From assembly GCA_024638765.1 (NCBI GenBank), contig JAHEJT010000013.1:1-54437 (forward strand): a DNA stretch of 54,437 nucleotides, given 5' to 3'. This stretch comes from Verrucomicrobiales bacterium. Lineage in GTDB: Bacteria; Verrucomicrobiota; Verrucomicrobiia; Verrucomicrobiales; DEV007. A program made the position numbers and the translations under genes. Positions 25,745 through 34,377 of the stretch are shown here, piece by piece. The notes under the pieces were generated by a model. The model made no database searches and was not told where the DNA came from. It saw only the letters and a program-made list of their open reading frames with translations. Within the stretch, counting starts at the first letter, position 1. The number at the start of each line of letters is the position of its first letter.

Positions 25745-26770
25745 ATGAGACTATCATCTGAAAAGAACCAGCCTTTCGCACTGCGCGCCGCTATCGTCCT
25801 CCTCTCATCCTTTCTCCTAGTTTTTGAAGCCTCCGCCCAGCTGCGGCGCGGTAACGCCACCGGCGAGCGCCGGTCCTTTTCCCACGAAGGCCGCGATCGC
25901 GCTTTCCGGATTCATGTGCCCGGCTCTTATGACCCCGACAAGCCGATTCCGCTGGTCTTCGTATTTCATGGGGGAGGAGGCAATGCCGACCAAGCTTCAT
26001 CACTGGGCTGGACGCCGCTCGCGGAGAAGCACGGGTTTCTCGTGGTTTACCCCGAAGGACTGGAGAAACACTGGAATGACGGCCGGGATTCGAAAAAGTT
26101 CGCGCAGCATGACGCCGAGATCGATGATGTCGCATTTGTCCTCGCGTTGCTGGAACAAATAAAAAAGGAATTTCACGTGGATTCCCGGCGCATTTATGCG
26201 ACCGGAAATTCCAACGGCGGTTTCTTCAGTCATCGGCTCGCAATCGATGCCTCGGAGACCTTTACGGCCGCGGGTGTCGTCATTGCGACCTTGGCTAAAC
26301 CGTATCAAGCCTCGTTTCAACCCTCCGACCCGGTATCGATGCTCTTTATGAACGGCACTGACGATCCTTTCGTGCCTTACGACGGTGGCCCCGTGACCCC
26401 GAACTTGATTCCCGGGCTGGTCCGATCCGCGAATCACGACTTTGGCCGTGGGGAGTGCGCGTCCACGGAGCAGGCCGTGCAACTCTGGCTCGAACGCAAC
26501 GGGCTTGAGAAGGTCGAACCCGTTCTGGAGAAGTTACCCGATCACGACCCCGATGACGGATGCACGGTCGAAAAGACGCGATGGAGCGGCGGTGTGGACG
26601 ACGCCGAGGTGATCCTTTACCGGATCGAAGGCGGCGGGCATAACAGCCCCGGCCGCCCCCAGTATCTGCCAGCGCGCATCATTGGCAAGACCTGCGGCGA
26701 CCTCAACGGCATCGAAGCCGTCTGGGAATTCTTTTCCCGCCATCAAAAGCCACACGGTGGGGAGAGCTGA
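25745..26770 (+). CDS. Secreted CE1-type esterase (LpqC / PHB depolymerase-like)
   Basis: The 341-residue alpha/beta hydrolase has a signal peptide (LRAAIVLLSSFLLVFEASAQ). It has the LpqC-type order: HVPGSYDPDKPIPLVFVFHGGGGN with the oxyanion hole, nucleophile Ser156 in GNSNGG, Asp207 in NGTDDPFVPY, and His299 in GGGHNSPG. The family includes polyhydroxybutyrate depolymerases and feruloyl or acetyl esterases; in this setting a polysaccharide esterase is more likely than PHB breakdown, but that is inference. ATG at 25745 is preferred over an earlier GTG at 25712. Confidence 0.88.
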   Translation: MRLSSEKNQPFALRAAIVLLSSFLLVFEASAQLRRGNATGERRSFSHEGRDRAFRIHVPGSYDPDKPIPLVFVFHGGGGNADQASSLGWTPLAEKHGFLVVYPEGLEKHWNDGRDSKKFAQHDAEIDDVAFVLALLEQIKKEFHVDSRRIYATGNSNGGFFSHRLAIDASETFTAAGVVIATLAKPYQASFQPSDPVSMLFMNGTDDPFVPYDGGPVTPNLIPGLVRSANHDFGRGECASTEQAVQLWLERNGLEKVEPVLEKLPDHDPDDGCTVEKTRWSGGVDDAEVILYRIEGGGHNSPGRPQYLPARIIGKTCGDLNGIEAVWEFFSRHQKPHGGES

Positions 26771-26901
26771 GTTTCTTGGTTCCCGGTGTGCATTTCTTGG
26801 TGGTCACGCGACCACGGACGGAGATGCGCGGGTCACATTGTCTCAGGCCGGTTTGCCAAGCCGTCCCATCTCACGATCCGGATTCGTTTGCATTGAGCCA
26901 G

Positions 26902-26926
26902 TCCACCTGCTTACGCAGGCGGCGAC
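26902..26926 (-). repeat. Palindromic element A, copy 4
   Basis: Read on the minus strand it has the CCTGC/GCAGG stem with loop GTAA; one outer base differs (GTCGCCG for GTAGCCG). The 400-base space 26771-27170 has no gene; a rearranged second A-like element lies at 26944-27030. I find no convincing galK promoter in it. Confidence 0.75.
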
Positions 26927-27170
26927 ATCATCTCCTAATGAAGTAGCCGCGCCCAGCCTGCCCGTCCGTCTTGTCCTCCGTAGCTTTAGCGAAGGGGGAA
27001 GCTTTATGCGAAGGCGGGCAAGAGCGTGGGCGGCGGATTGCCATACGTGAAAACAGAAATTCGATTACGGCCACGAAATATCCCTGATCCTCATCTCATT
27101 TCCTTGTCCGTCCGATAGAACCTGCAACTATGGTCGTCCCAACGCCATGGGGCGTTGCTGAAATCTGGAA

Positions 27171-28400
27171 ATGCAGTCCCCCGAACCAGCGAAGTCTTCT
27201 CCGGCCCCGGAAGACACCTCTCTCGAGGATATCGCGGATGAATCCCGGCGACGCTTCGCTGCGCACCATGGTTCGGAGCCATCCTGGATCGTCGCGGCGC
27301 CCGGGCGGATCAATCTCATCGGCGAACACGTCGATTACAACGATGGCTTTGTCCTTCCCATGGCTATCGAACGCTGGACGGTGATTGCCGCGGCCCCTAA
27401 CGGAACCGCCACCGCCGGCTTTACCAGCAGCCAGGTGGACGAGCCGGCGGAAATCCGGCTCGACTCGATGGTGACGCGAGAGGGGCCTGCGTGGTCGCAT
27501 TATGTCCGCGGGGTGATTGCCGGGTTCCAGCGCAGAGGTATCGATATCGAAGGATTCGATGCGGAGATCCATTCGACTGTCCCCAAAGGCGGTGGCCTCA
27601 GCAGCAGCGCGGCACTGGAAGTGGCCACGGCGACTCTCCTCGAAATGGTCTCGGGTGAAATCCTCGATCCTGTGGAGAAAGCGTTGCTTTGTCAGACTGC
27701 GGAACACGATTTTGCAGGTGTGCCCTGCGGCATCATGGACCAATTCGCTTCCACTCTCTGCCGTAAAGATAATCTCCTGTTGCTGGACTGCCGTTCGAGG
27801 GAAACGGAGCACGTGCCATTCGCGGACCAGAAGGTCTCCATCCTGATTGCCAATACCAACGTCAGTCACGAGTTGAGCGACGGAGGGTACGCGGCGCGCA
27901 AAGCACAGTGCGAAGCTGCCGCCGAGAGTCTGCTGCTGCCATCGCTGCGGGACGCAACCCTGGATCAGCTCGAGAGGGCAAAGAGACGCATGGAGGACAA
28001 AGTTTACCGGAGGGCCCGCCACGTGGTCTCCGAAATCGCGCGGACGATGCGGGCCGTCGATGCGCTCAAGAGCGAAGACTGGGAGACCTGTGGGCGGCTC
28101 ATGATGGAGAGTCATGTTTCCCTGCGCGACGATTACGAGGTCAGTTGCGCCGAGCTCGACACTTTCGTGGAGATTGCGCAAACCATCGGCCAGGAGGGCG
28201 GCGTTTACGGTTGTCGCATGACCGGCGCGGGTTTCGGAGGCTGCACTGTCAGCCTCGTGCGGTCGAGCGACGCGGCGCATATCGCCGCGGAATACGAAGA
28301 TTCTTACCGCAGTGCGACCGGTATCGAGCCTGCTATCTTTTTCACGCGCGCAAGCCAGGGCGCACAGGTGCTTTTACCGAAGCAGGGGGTGGCATCGTGA
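27171..28400 (+). CDS. galK: Galactokinase
   Basis: It phosphorylates alpha-D-galactose to galactose 1-phosphate with ATP, the first step of the Leloir pathway. The 409-residue GHMP kinase shows the galactokinase signature GRINLIGEHVDYNDG (Arg46 is the likely catalytic arginine), the ATP loop GGGLSSSAAL, catalytic Asp190 in CGIMDQFAS and the C-terminal GHMP motif GCRMTGAGFGGC. The N-terminus is about 15 residues longer than in E. coli; a later start is possible. It overlaps the ABC transporter ATPase gene by four bases (GTGA) and so opens the operon. Confidence 0.97.
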   Translation: MQSPEPAKSSPAPEDTSLEDIADESRRRFAAHHGSEPSWIVAAPGRINLIGEHVDYNDGFVLPMAIERWTVIAAAPNGTATAGFTSSQVDEPAEIRLDSMVTREGPAWSHYVRGVIAGFQRRGIDIEGFDAEIHSTVPKGGGLSSSAALEVATATLLEMVSGEILDPVEKALLCQTAEHDFAGVPCGIMDQFASTLCRKDNLLLLDCRSRETEHVPFADQKVSILIANTNVSHELSDGGYAARKAQCEAAAESLLLPSLRDATLDQLERAKRRMEDKVYRRARHVVSEIARTMRAVDALKSEDWETCGRLMMESHVSLRDDYEVSCAELDTFVEIAQTIGQEGGVYGCRMTGAGFGGCTVSLVRSSDAAHIAAEYEDSYRSATGIEPAIFFTRASQGAQVLLPKQGVAS

Positions 28401-29914
28401 GTGGGAATCTCTTGTTGGCAATGCGCGGCGTGCGCAAGACGTTCCCGGGTGTGGTGGCGCTCGACGATGTCGCGTTCACGGTGCGCTCCGGCGAAGTGCA
28501 TGCCCTCATGGGCGAAAACGGCGCCGGCAAATCCACGCTCATCAAGGTGCTCACGGGCGTCTACCCGAAGGACGCGGGGGTCGCGACGTTCGCGGGACGT
28601 GAAATTGCACCCCGCACTCCGCTCGACGCCGAGCGCGCGGGCATTGCGACGGTCTACCAGGAAGTCAACCTGATCCCCGAACTCTCGGTCGCAGAGAACA
28701 TTATGCTGGGACGCCAACCGAAGCGCGCGGGGTTCTTGCAATGGAAAGAGATTCGACGCCGCGCGGACGAAGCGCTGGCGCGGCTCGGCCTCGAGATCGA
28801 TTCCTCGCGGGCGGTGTCGTCCTATTCCATGGCTATCCAGCAGATGGTGGCCATCGCGCGGGCGCTTTACCTCGATGCCAAGCTTCTCATCCTCGACGAA
28901 CCCACCTCGAGCCTGGACGAGCAGGAGGTCGCGGAACTCTTCGGAACCATGCGCCGGCTCAAAGACGACGGGCTCGGAATCGTTTTCGTGACGCATTTTC
29001 TCGACCAGGTCTACGAGATCGCCGACCACATCACGGTGCTTCGCAACGGCGGGCTGGTGGGCGAATTCGAGAAGGCGCAGCTGCCGCGGCTTGAGCTCAT
29101 CGCAAAGATGCTCGGGAAGCAGGTCGCCGAAGTAGAGAAAGTGGGCGCGACTCTTGCGATAGGGACGCCCGGGGAAACTGACGGCCCGGCCCTGCTCGAA
29201 GCGCGTGGGCTGGCCCGCACCGGCAGTGTGGCCGCCCTGGACCTTGAGGTCCGGCGCGGCGAGGTCGTGGGCCTCGCCGGGCTGCTGGGCTCCGGCCGGA
29301 CGGAGACGGCGCGACTTTTGTTCGGAGCCGACAAGCGCGATGCCGGAGAAGTGCGCCTCGAGGGCGAGAGCGCCGCGCTGGCACATCCGGCGGAGGCGAT
29401 TGCGAAAGGGATCGGGTTTTGTTCGGAAGACCGGAAATCCGAGGGCATCGTGCCGACGTTGTCGGTGAGCGAAAACATCATTCTTGCGATGCAGGCCGGC
29501 CGGGGAATGCTCCGCAAGTTGCCGAAAGCGAAGCAGCTCGGCGTCGCGAACCATTACATCGAGGCGCTCAAAATCAAAACTCCATCACCCGAGACGCCCG
29601 TCGAAAACCTGTCCGGTGGGAATCAACAAAAGGTGCTTCTCGCCCGCTGGCTGTGCATGCAGCCCAAGCTGATCATTCTCGACGAGCCCACTCGCGGGAT
29701 CGATGTCGGGGCCAAGGGAGAGATCGAGAAGCTCGTGGAATCGCTGCGGGCGGACGGGATGGCGATTCTTTTTATCTCATCGGAACTGGAGGAGGTAGTC
29801 CGGGCCTGCAACCGGGTCGCCGTGATGCGTGACCACGGGAAGATCGGTGAGCTTGTAGGCGCGCAGATCGAAGAACACGCCATTATGGAACTGATCGCGG
29901 CGCACGAAGAGTGA
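28397..29914 (+). CDS. ytfR: Sugar ABC importer ATPase (YtfR/RbsA type)
   Basis: The 505-residue ATPase has two nucleotide-binding halves. First half: Walker A GENGAGKST, Walker B LLILDEPTS, switch VTHF, with a degenerate signature (SYSMAIQQ). Second half: degenerate Walker A LGSGRTE, signature LSGGNQQ, Walker B LIILDEPTRGID. This is the usual asymmetry of carbohydrate uptake class 2 ATPases. The start is GTG at 28397, overlapping the galK stop. The binding protein of this operon closely resembles YtfQ, so the likely cargo is galactofuranose or galactose. The frame is open upstream across galK, but nothing there looks coding. Confidence 0.92.
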   Translation: MSGNLLLAMRGVRKTFPGVVALDDVAFTVRSGEVHALMGENGAGKSTLIKVLTGVYPKDAGVATFAGREIAPRTPLDAERAGIATVYQEVNLIPELSVAENIMLGRQPKRAGFLQWKEIRRRADEALARLGLEIDSSRAVSSYSMAIQQMVAIARALYLDAKLLILDEPTSSLDEQEVAELFGTMRRLKDDGLGIVFVTHFLDQVYEIADHITVLRNGGLVGEFEKAQLPRLELIAKMLGKQVAEVEKVGATLAIGTPGETDGPALLEARGLARTGSVAALDLEVRRGEVVGLAGLLGSGRTETARLLFGADKRDAGEVRLEGESAALAHPAEAIAKGIGFCSEDRKSEGIVPTLSVSENIILAMQAGRGMLRKLPKAKQLGVANHYIEALKIKTPSPETPVENLSGGNQQKVLLARWLCMQPKLIILDEPTRGIDVGAKGEIEKLVESLRADGMAILFISSELEEVVRACNRVAVMRDHGKIGELVGAQIEEHAIMELIAAHEE

Positions 29915-29925
29915 GGAAAAAACGA

Positions 29926-30954
29926 ATGGGCAACTCATCACGCAAACCCTCGTTATTTCTCCACAGCAGTGTCCTCTGGCCGGCGCTAGGGATGGCGCTG
30001 CTGTTGCTTTTCAACCTGATATACGACCCCGATTTTTTCCGCATCGGCATGCGCGACGGGCGGTTGTATGGCGACATCGTTTCCATCCTGCTGCAGGCCT
30101 CCAAGTTGATTCCGGTGGTCGTGGGGATGACACTGGTGATCGCGACAGGTGGGGTGGATCTTTCAGTCGGTTCGGTGATGGCGGTGGCCGGGACCCTGGC
30201 TGCAATGCTGGTGGCTTCGGCGTCGATGCCGGTTGCGGCCGCCATCCTTATCGCAGTGCTGGTGGTGATGCTTATCGGCAGCGTCAGCGGTGTGCTCGTC
30301 GCCTACGTCCGCGTCCAGCCGATCGTGGCTACTCTCATTTTCATGGTGCTGGGCCGGGGAATGGCAATGCGGCTCACTAAAGGGATGGGAGTGCCGATCG
30401 AGAACGAAGCGTTCCTGTTCCTCGGCGGCGGCTATGTCCTGGGCATTCCTTTTGCGGTCATTCTGGTCTTCGCCTTCGCTGCTGCCGTCGCGGTTTTTCT
30501 GCACAAGACCGCGGCGGGCCTGCTCATCTCTGCGGTCGGCGATAATGCGTCGGCGAGCCGGCTCTGCGGGATCAGGCAGGCGAGACTCAAGATCGGGATT
30601 TACGCGTTCAGCGGAGTTTGCGCAGGGATTGCGGGACTCATCGCCGCTGCACGAGTGCAGAGCGCGGAGCCGGCACGGATGGGTGAGCTCCTCGAACTTG
30701 ACGCCATCTTCGCCGTGGTCGTGGGCGGCACTGCCCTGACGGGCGGACGATTCAGCCTGGCGGGATCGCTGATCGGCGCGATTTTAATCCAGACCCTGGT
30801 CTGGACCATGCAGAAACTGGGAGTGCCCTCGGATGTGACGCCCGTGCCGAAGGCGCTCGTGATTCTCCTTGTATGTCTGCTGCAGTCCCCGCGCTTTCGC
30901 GCGCAGCTCACGGCGCCGTTCCGGCGCAACCCGGTCATGAAGGCGCCGGCGTAA
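29926..30954 (+). CDS. ytfT: Sugar ABC importer permease 1 (YtfT type)
   Basis: The 342-residue membrane protein has about 9-10 hydrophobic segments and the binding-protein-dependent transport signature of the RbsC family: VVVGMTLVIATGGVDLSVGS, and late FAVVVGGTALTGGRFSLAGS. ATG at 29926 is chosen because GAGGAA lies seven bases upstream; a GTG at 29911 overlaps the previous stop region but has no such site. It forms a heterodimeric channel with the next gene product. Confidence 0.92.
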   Translation: MGNSSRKPSLFLHSSVLWPALGMALLLLFNLIYDPDFFRIGMRDGRLYGDIVSILLQASKLIPVVVGMTLVIATGGVDLSVGSVMAVAGTLAAMLVASASMPVAAAILIAVLVVMLIGSVSGVLVAYVRVQPIVATLIFMVLGRGMAMRLTKGMGVPIENEAFLFLGGGYVLGIPFAVILVFAFAAAVAVFLHKTAAGLLISAVGDNASASRLCGIRQARLKIGIYAFSGVCAGIAGLIAAARVQSAEPARMGELLELDAIFAVVVGGTALTGGRFSLAGSLIGAILIQTLVWTMQKLGVPSDVTPVPKALVILLVCLLQSPRFRAQLTAPFRRNPVMKAPA

Positions 30955-30979
30955 ACTTCGAACGAGGGAAAAAGAGAAG

Positions 30980-31951
30980 GTGTTTCAGCGCAAAAACATT
31001 CCCTTGCTGGCGACTTTCGGCGTGCTCGTGGTGCTGCTGGTAGTGGCGTCAGTGCTTTACCGGAATTTCCTCACTCCCCTCAATTTCGCGAACATCCTGC
31101 GCAACTACGCTTTCCTGGGAGTCATCGCGGTCGGCATGACCTTTGTGATCTTGTCGGGAGGCATCGATTTGTCGGTCGGCACCGTGATGGGTTTTTCCAC
31201 GATTCTATTGGCGCGCTTGATTTCCGTGCAGGGCGTGCCGGCCTTGCCGGCGATCTGCGTGGTCCTCGCGGTGGGATGCGCGTTTGGAGCCGGGTTGGGA
31301 CTCGTCATTCACACCTACCGCCTCCCGCCCTTCCTCGTCACTTTGTCGGGCATGTTTCTCGCGAAGGGAATTTCATTCGTAATCTTGCCGAGCGCGCAGA
31401 AGATTGACAGCTCCTGGTTTGCCGAACTTGCGTCCTTTAAGCTCAAGGTCTTCGGAAACGCCCCGCTTACCGTGACAACGATGATCTTTTTCGCTGTGGT
31501 GTCGATCGGGATTGCGATCGCGCATTTCACACGCTTCGGGCGCAATGTCTACGCCTTGGGAGGCGCGGAATCGTCGGCTGTCCTCATGGGGCTCCCCGTG
31601 GGCCGGACCAAGATCGCCGTGTATGCCATCAGCGGATGCTGCGCCGCCCTCGGCGGGATCATGTGGGCCATGAACTCGACCTCGGGCAATCCGGCCATCG
31701 GTTTGGGGACCGAACTCGACGCCATCGCATGTGTCGTCATCGGGGGCACCCTCCTGACCGGCGGCGTCGGATACGTCGTCGGCACGCTCGCGGGGGTCCT
31801 GGTTTTTGGCACTATCGCCACCGTAATCCGGTTCCAGGGCCTCGAATCCTCCGACGCGCGAATCGCGCTCGGCATTCTCCTGCTGGCCTTCATCACGATG
31901 CAAAGAATCGTGGTGCAAGGCGCGGCGCGAGGATCCAGAATGGCGACTTGA
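30980..31951 (+). CDS. yjfF: Sugar ABC importer permease 2 (YjfF type)
   Basis: The 323-residue membrane protein is of the same family as the preceding gene: VIAVGMTFVILSGGIDLSVG, LPPFLVTLSGMFLAKGISF, and AIACVVIGGTLLTGGVGYVVG. It starts with GTG at 30980 after a purine-rich stretch. Two different permease genes side by side, as here, are the mark of the YtfQRT-YjfF system; ribose-type systems use one. Confidence 0.92.
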   Translation: MFQRKNIPLLATFGVLVVLLVVASVLYRNFLTPLNFANILRNYAFLGVIAVGMTFVILSGGIDLSVGTVMGFSTILLARLISVQGVPALPAICVVLAVGCAFGAGLGLVIHTYRLPPFLVTLSGMFLAKGISFVILPSAQKIDSSWFAELASFKLKVFGNAPLTVTTMIFFAVVSIGIAIAHFTRFGRNVYALGGAESSAVLMGLPVGRTKIAVYAISGCCAALGGIMWAMNSTSGNPAIGLGTELDAIACVVIGGTLLTGGVGYVVGTLAGVLVFGTIATVIRFQGLESSDARIALGILLLAFITMQRIVVQGAARGSRMAT

Positions 31952-31976
31952 ATCTCACCTAAAGACCAATCATCCA

Positions 31977-32966
31977 ATGATCATGAAAACCATTCCATCC
32001 ACTCCATTGATCCTGAAAAGAGCCGGCCTCGGCTTACTAGCGCTTTGCGCCGCGGTGCTGACCGGCTGCGGCGGAGGGGGAGGCGAGGGCGCCGGGCTGA
32101 CCGTCGGTTTTGCCCAGGCCGGCGCCGAAAGCGCTTGGCGGCGCGCCGAAACCGCTTCCATTAAAGACGAAGCCGGAAAGCGCGGAGTCAACCTGCGCTT
32201 CTCCGACGCCCAGGGCAAGCAGGAGAACCAGATCGCCGCCGTGCGCGACTTCATCGCCCAAGGCGTCGACGCCATCATCCTCGCGCCGATTGTCGAAACC
32301 GGTTGGGACGATGTACTCGGCGAAGCCAAAGACGCCGGCATCCCCGTCGTGCTCGTAGACCGCGGCGTCGACGTTGGGGACGATTCCATCTATGCGACGC
32401 TCATCGCTTCGGATTTTGTCGCCGAAGGAAAAATGGCCGGCGAATGGCTCTTCAAGAAGAGCGGGGGCAAAGCGCGGATCATCGAGTTGGAGGGCACCCC
32501 GGGGGCGGCGCCTGCCATCGACCGGAAGAAAGGCTTCGACGATGTCATCGGGCAACACGCCGGGATGGAAATCATCGCCTCTCAGAGCGGTGACTTCAAT
32601 ATCGAGAAAGGCAAGGAAGTCATGGAAGCTCTCCTCGCCAAACACGCCGGTGAGGTGACCGTGGTTTACGCGCACAATGACGACATGGCGCTCGGCGCCA
32701 TCCAGGCACTCGAGGCGGCGGGCAAGAAACCGGGAGAAGAGGTGATCGTGATCTCCATTGACGGCGGTAAAGCCGCGCTGACGGCCCTGGTGGAAGGCAA
32801 AATGAATTGCGTGGTCGAGTGCCTGCCATTGCTGGGGCCAAACGCTTTCGACGCCGTGGAAACAATTCGCGCCGGCGGGACGCTGCCGAAGTGGCAGAAG
32901 GTGGATGATCAACTCTTCGATGCCGACAACACCGACGCCGCCTTCGCCGAGAACCGGCCTTACTAG
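31977..32966 (+). CDS. ytfQ: Sugar-binding lipoprotein (YtfQ type)
   Basis: The 329-residue periplasmic-binding-fold protein has a lipoprotein signal ending LTGC (Cys31) and a Gly linker; E. coli YtfQ is a free periplasmic protein, so lipid anchoring is a difference. The body follows YtfQ closely: VGFAQAGAESAWRRAETASI, GKQENQIAAVRDFIAQGVDAI, VDRGVDV, AIDRKKGFDDVI, VVYAHNDDMALGAIQALE. YtfQ binds galactofuranose (and galactopyranose more weakly) in E. coli. An alternative ATG lies two codons later. Unusually, the binding-protein gene comes after the permeases. Confidence 0.92.
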   Translation: MIMKTIPSTPLILKRAGLGLLALCAAVLTGCGGGGGEGAGLTVGFAQAGAESAWRRAETASIKDEAGKRGVNLRFSDAQGKQENQIAAVRDFIAQGVDAIILAPIVETGWDDVLGEAKDAGIPVVLVDRGVDVGDDSIYATLIASDFVAEGKMAGEWLFKKSGGKARIIELEGTPGAAPAIDRKKGFDDVIGQHAGMEIIASQSGDFNIEKGKEVMEALLAKHAGEVTVVYAHNDDMALGAIQALEAAGKKPGEEVIVISIDGGKAALTALVEGKMNCVVECLPLLGPNAFDAVETIRAGGTLPKWQKVDDQLFDADNTDAAFAENRPY

Positions 32967-32971
32967 ATGAC

Positions 32972-33029
32972 TAGCTGCGGCATCCTGCCGCAGTCTCCGG
33001 GCGATCCTGCAGCTGGAAGCCGCAGCTAC
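32972..33029. repeat. Element H, copy 2
   Basis: TAGCTGCGGCATCCTGCCGC followed by TGCAGCTGGAAGCCGCAGC is the reverse complement arrangement of the copy at 15905-15966. It separates ytfQ and galT. Confidence 0.8.
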
Positions 33030-33046
33030 TTTCTGATCCCGATATC

Positions 33047-34117
33047 TTGAACTTCGATACTCTCAAACACCCGCACCGCCGCCGCAACGCCCTCACCGGC
33101 GACTGGATTCTCGTCTCGCCGCATCGCACGCAGCGTCCCTGGCTCGGTCAGGAGGAAAGCGTCGCCCACCGACGTCCCGCCTACGACCCGGGCTGTTACC
33201 TTTGTCCGCGCAACGCGCGCGCAGGAGGCGAAACCAATCCCGATTACGAATCGACACACGTGTTCACCAACGACTTCGCGGCCCTTGTGCCCGGTGCAAT
33301 GGACGGGGGTGCAGGCGCGGAAGCGGAAACCCTTTTTCGGGCCGAGCCGGTGTCAGGCACCTGCCGCGTGGTGTGCTTTTCCCCGCGGCACGATCTGACC
33401 CTGGCGGAGATGACTCGAGAAGAGATCGGCGTGGTCGTGGCGGAGTGGGTCCGCCAGTCGGAAGAACTCGGTCGTGAGTATGCCTGGGTGCAGATTTTTG
33501 AGAACAAGGGCGCCGTGATGGGATGTTCCAATCCACATCCGCACGGGCAGATCTGGGCCGGTAATACCCTGCCGAATGAGGTCGCGAAAGAAGACCGGAG
33601 GCAGCGACGGTATTACAAGGAGACAGGATCGCCTCTGCTGATCGATTACCTGGCGCGCGAGATCGAGGACGGCTCGCGACTGCTCGCGGAAAACGAAGAA
33701 TGGGCCGCATTGGTCCCGTACTGGGCGCTCTGGCCCTTCGAGACCCTGCTTCTCCCGCGCCGGCCGCGCGCGCGGCTCGGAGATCTCGAAGAGGACGATC
33801 GAATTGCGCTGGCCGATATCCTCAAGCGCCTCCTTGTGCGTTACGACAATTTATTTCAAACTTCCTTTCCCTATTCAATGGGCTGGCACGGGGCGCCGTT
33901 TACGGCGGATGACCCGAAACCGTGGCAATTGCACGCCCATTTTTACCCTCCGCTGCTGCGCTCCGCGACCGTGAAGAAATTCATGGTCGGGTACGAGATG
34001 CTGGCGGAACCGCAGCGGGATCTGACTCCCGAACAGGCGGCGGCACAGCTGCGGGATTGTCCGGAGATACACTATAAGAATACGAGTCACTCTCACGAGA
34101 TTTCCCCCTCACCCTGA
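33047..34117 (+). CDS. galT: Galactose-1-phosphate uridylyltransferase
   Basis: It exchanges galactose 1-phosphate with UDP-glucose to give UDP-galactose and glucose 1-phosphate. The 356-residue HIT-superfamily enzyme has [20 protein letters not shown] at its start, a CYLC metal site, and the nucleophile motif [10 protein letters not shown] with His166, the same number as in E. coli GalT. The late LHAHFYPP motif is also present. The start is TTG at 33047, chosen because it matches the family start and no ATG is suitable. The last residues (SPSP) and the TGA stop are encoded by repeat G. Confidence 0.96.
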   Translation: MNFDTLKHPHRRRNALTGDWILVSPHRTQRPWLGQEESVAHRRPAYDPGCYLCPRNARAGGETNPDYESTHVFTNDFAALVPGAMDGGAGAEAETLFRAEPVSGTCRVVCFSPRHDLTLAEMTREEIGVVVAEWVRQSEELGREYAWVQIFENKGAVMGCSNPHPHGQIWAGNTLPNEVAKEDRRQRRYYKETGSPLLIDYLAREIEDGSRLLAENEEWAALVPYWALWPFETLLLPRRPRARLGDLEEDDRIALADILKRLLVRYDNLFQTSFPYSMGWHGAPFTADDPKPWQLHAHFYPPLLRSATVKKFMVGYEMLAEPQRDLTPEQAAAQLRDCPEIHYKNTSHSHEISPSP

Positions 34118-34307
34118 CCCTCTCCCCGGGGAGAGGGGATTCAATAATCGGGTCGCTTTAAAATGCTTATTCTCAAATGATCATTGTCACCAACCATTAG
34201 AAGATATCGCATCGGAAATTCGCAGGATAATTTTTTTGCCTCGCATCACCTCCGAATTGTTGATGCTTCAACCCCCTCTCCCCAGGGGAGAGGGTTGGGG
34301 TGAGGGG
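34104..34307. repeat. Element G, inverted pair
   Basis: CCCCTCACCCTGACCCTCTC ... GGGGAGAGGGG (34104-34138) and its mirror ending TTGGGGTGAGGGG (34272-34307) flank 133 bases without a gene. Each half is itself a hairpin. The galT stop lies in the left one. Confidence 0.8.
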
Positions 34308-34377
34308 AATGCTTTTTTGGATAGTTCTTACTGCTCAGGCGATAGCTATTGTGAAGAGGAAGATACCAATCGATTCA

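Noticed and set aside
27908-28396. Upstream extension of the ABC ATPase frame across galK
   Set aside because: The ATPase fold begins right after GTG 28397, which overlaps the galK stop; the upstream 163 codons are a shadow of galK in another frame.
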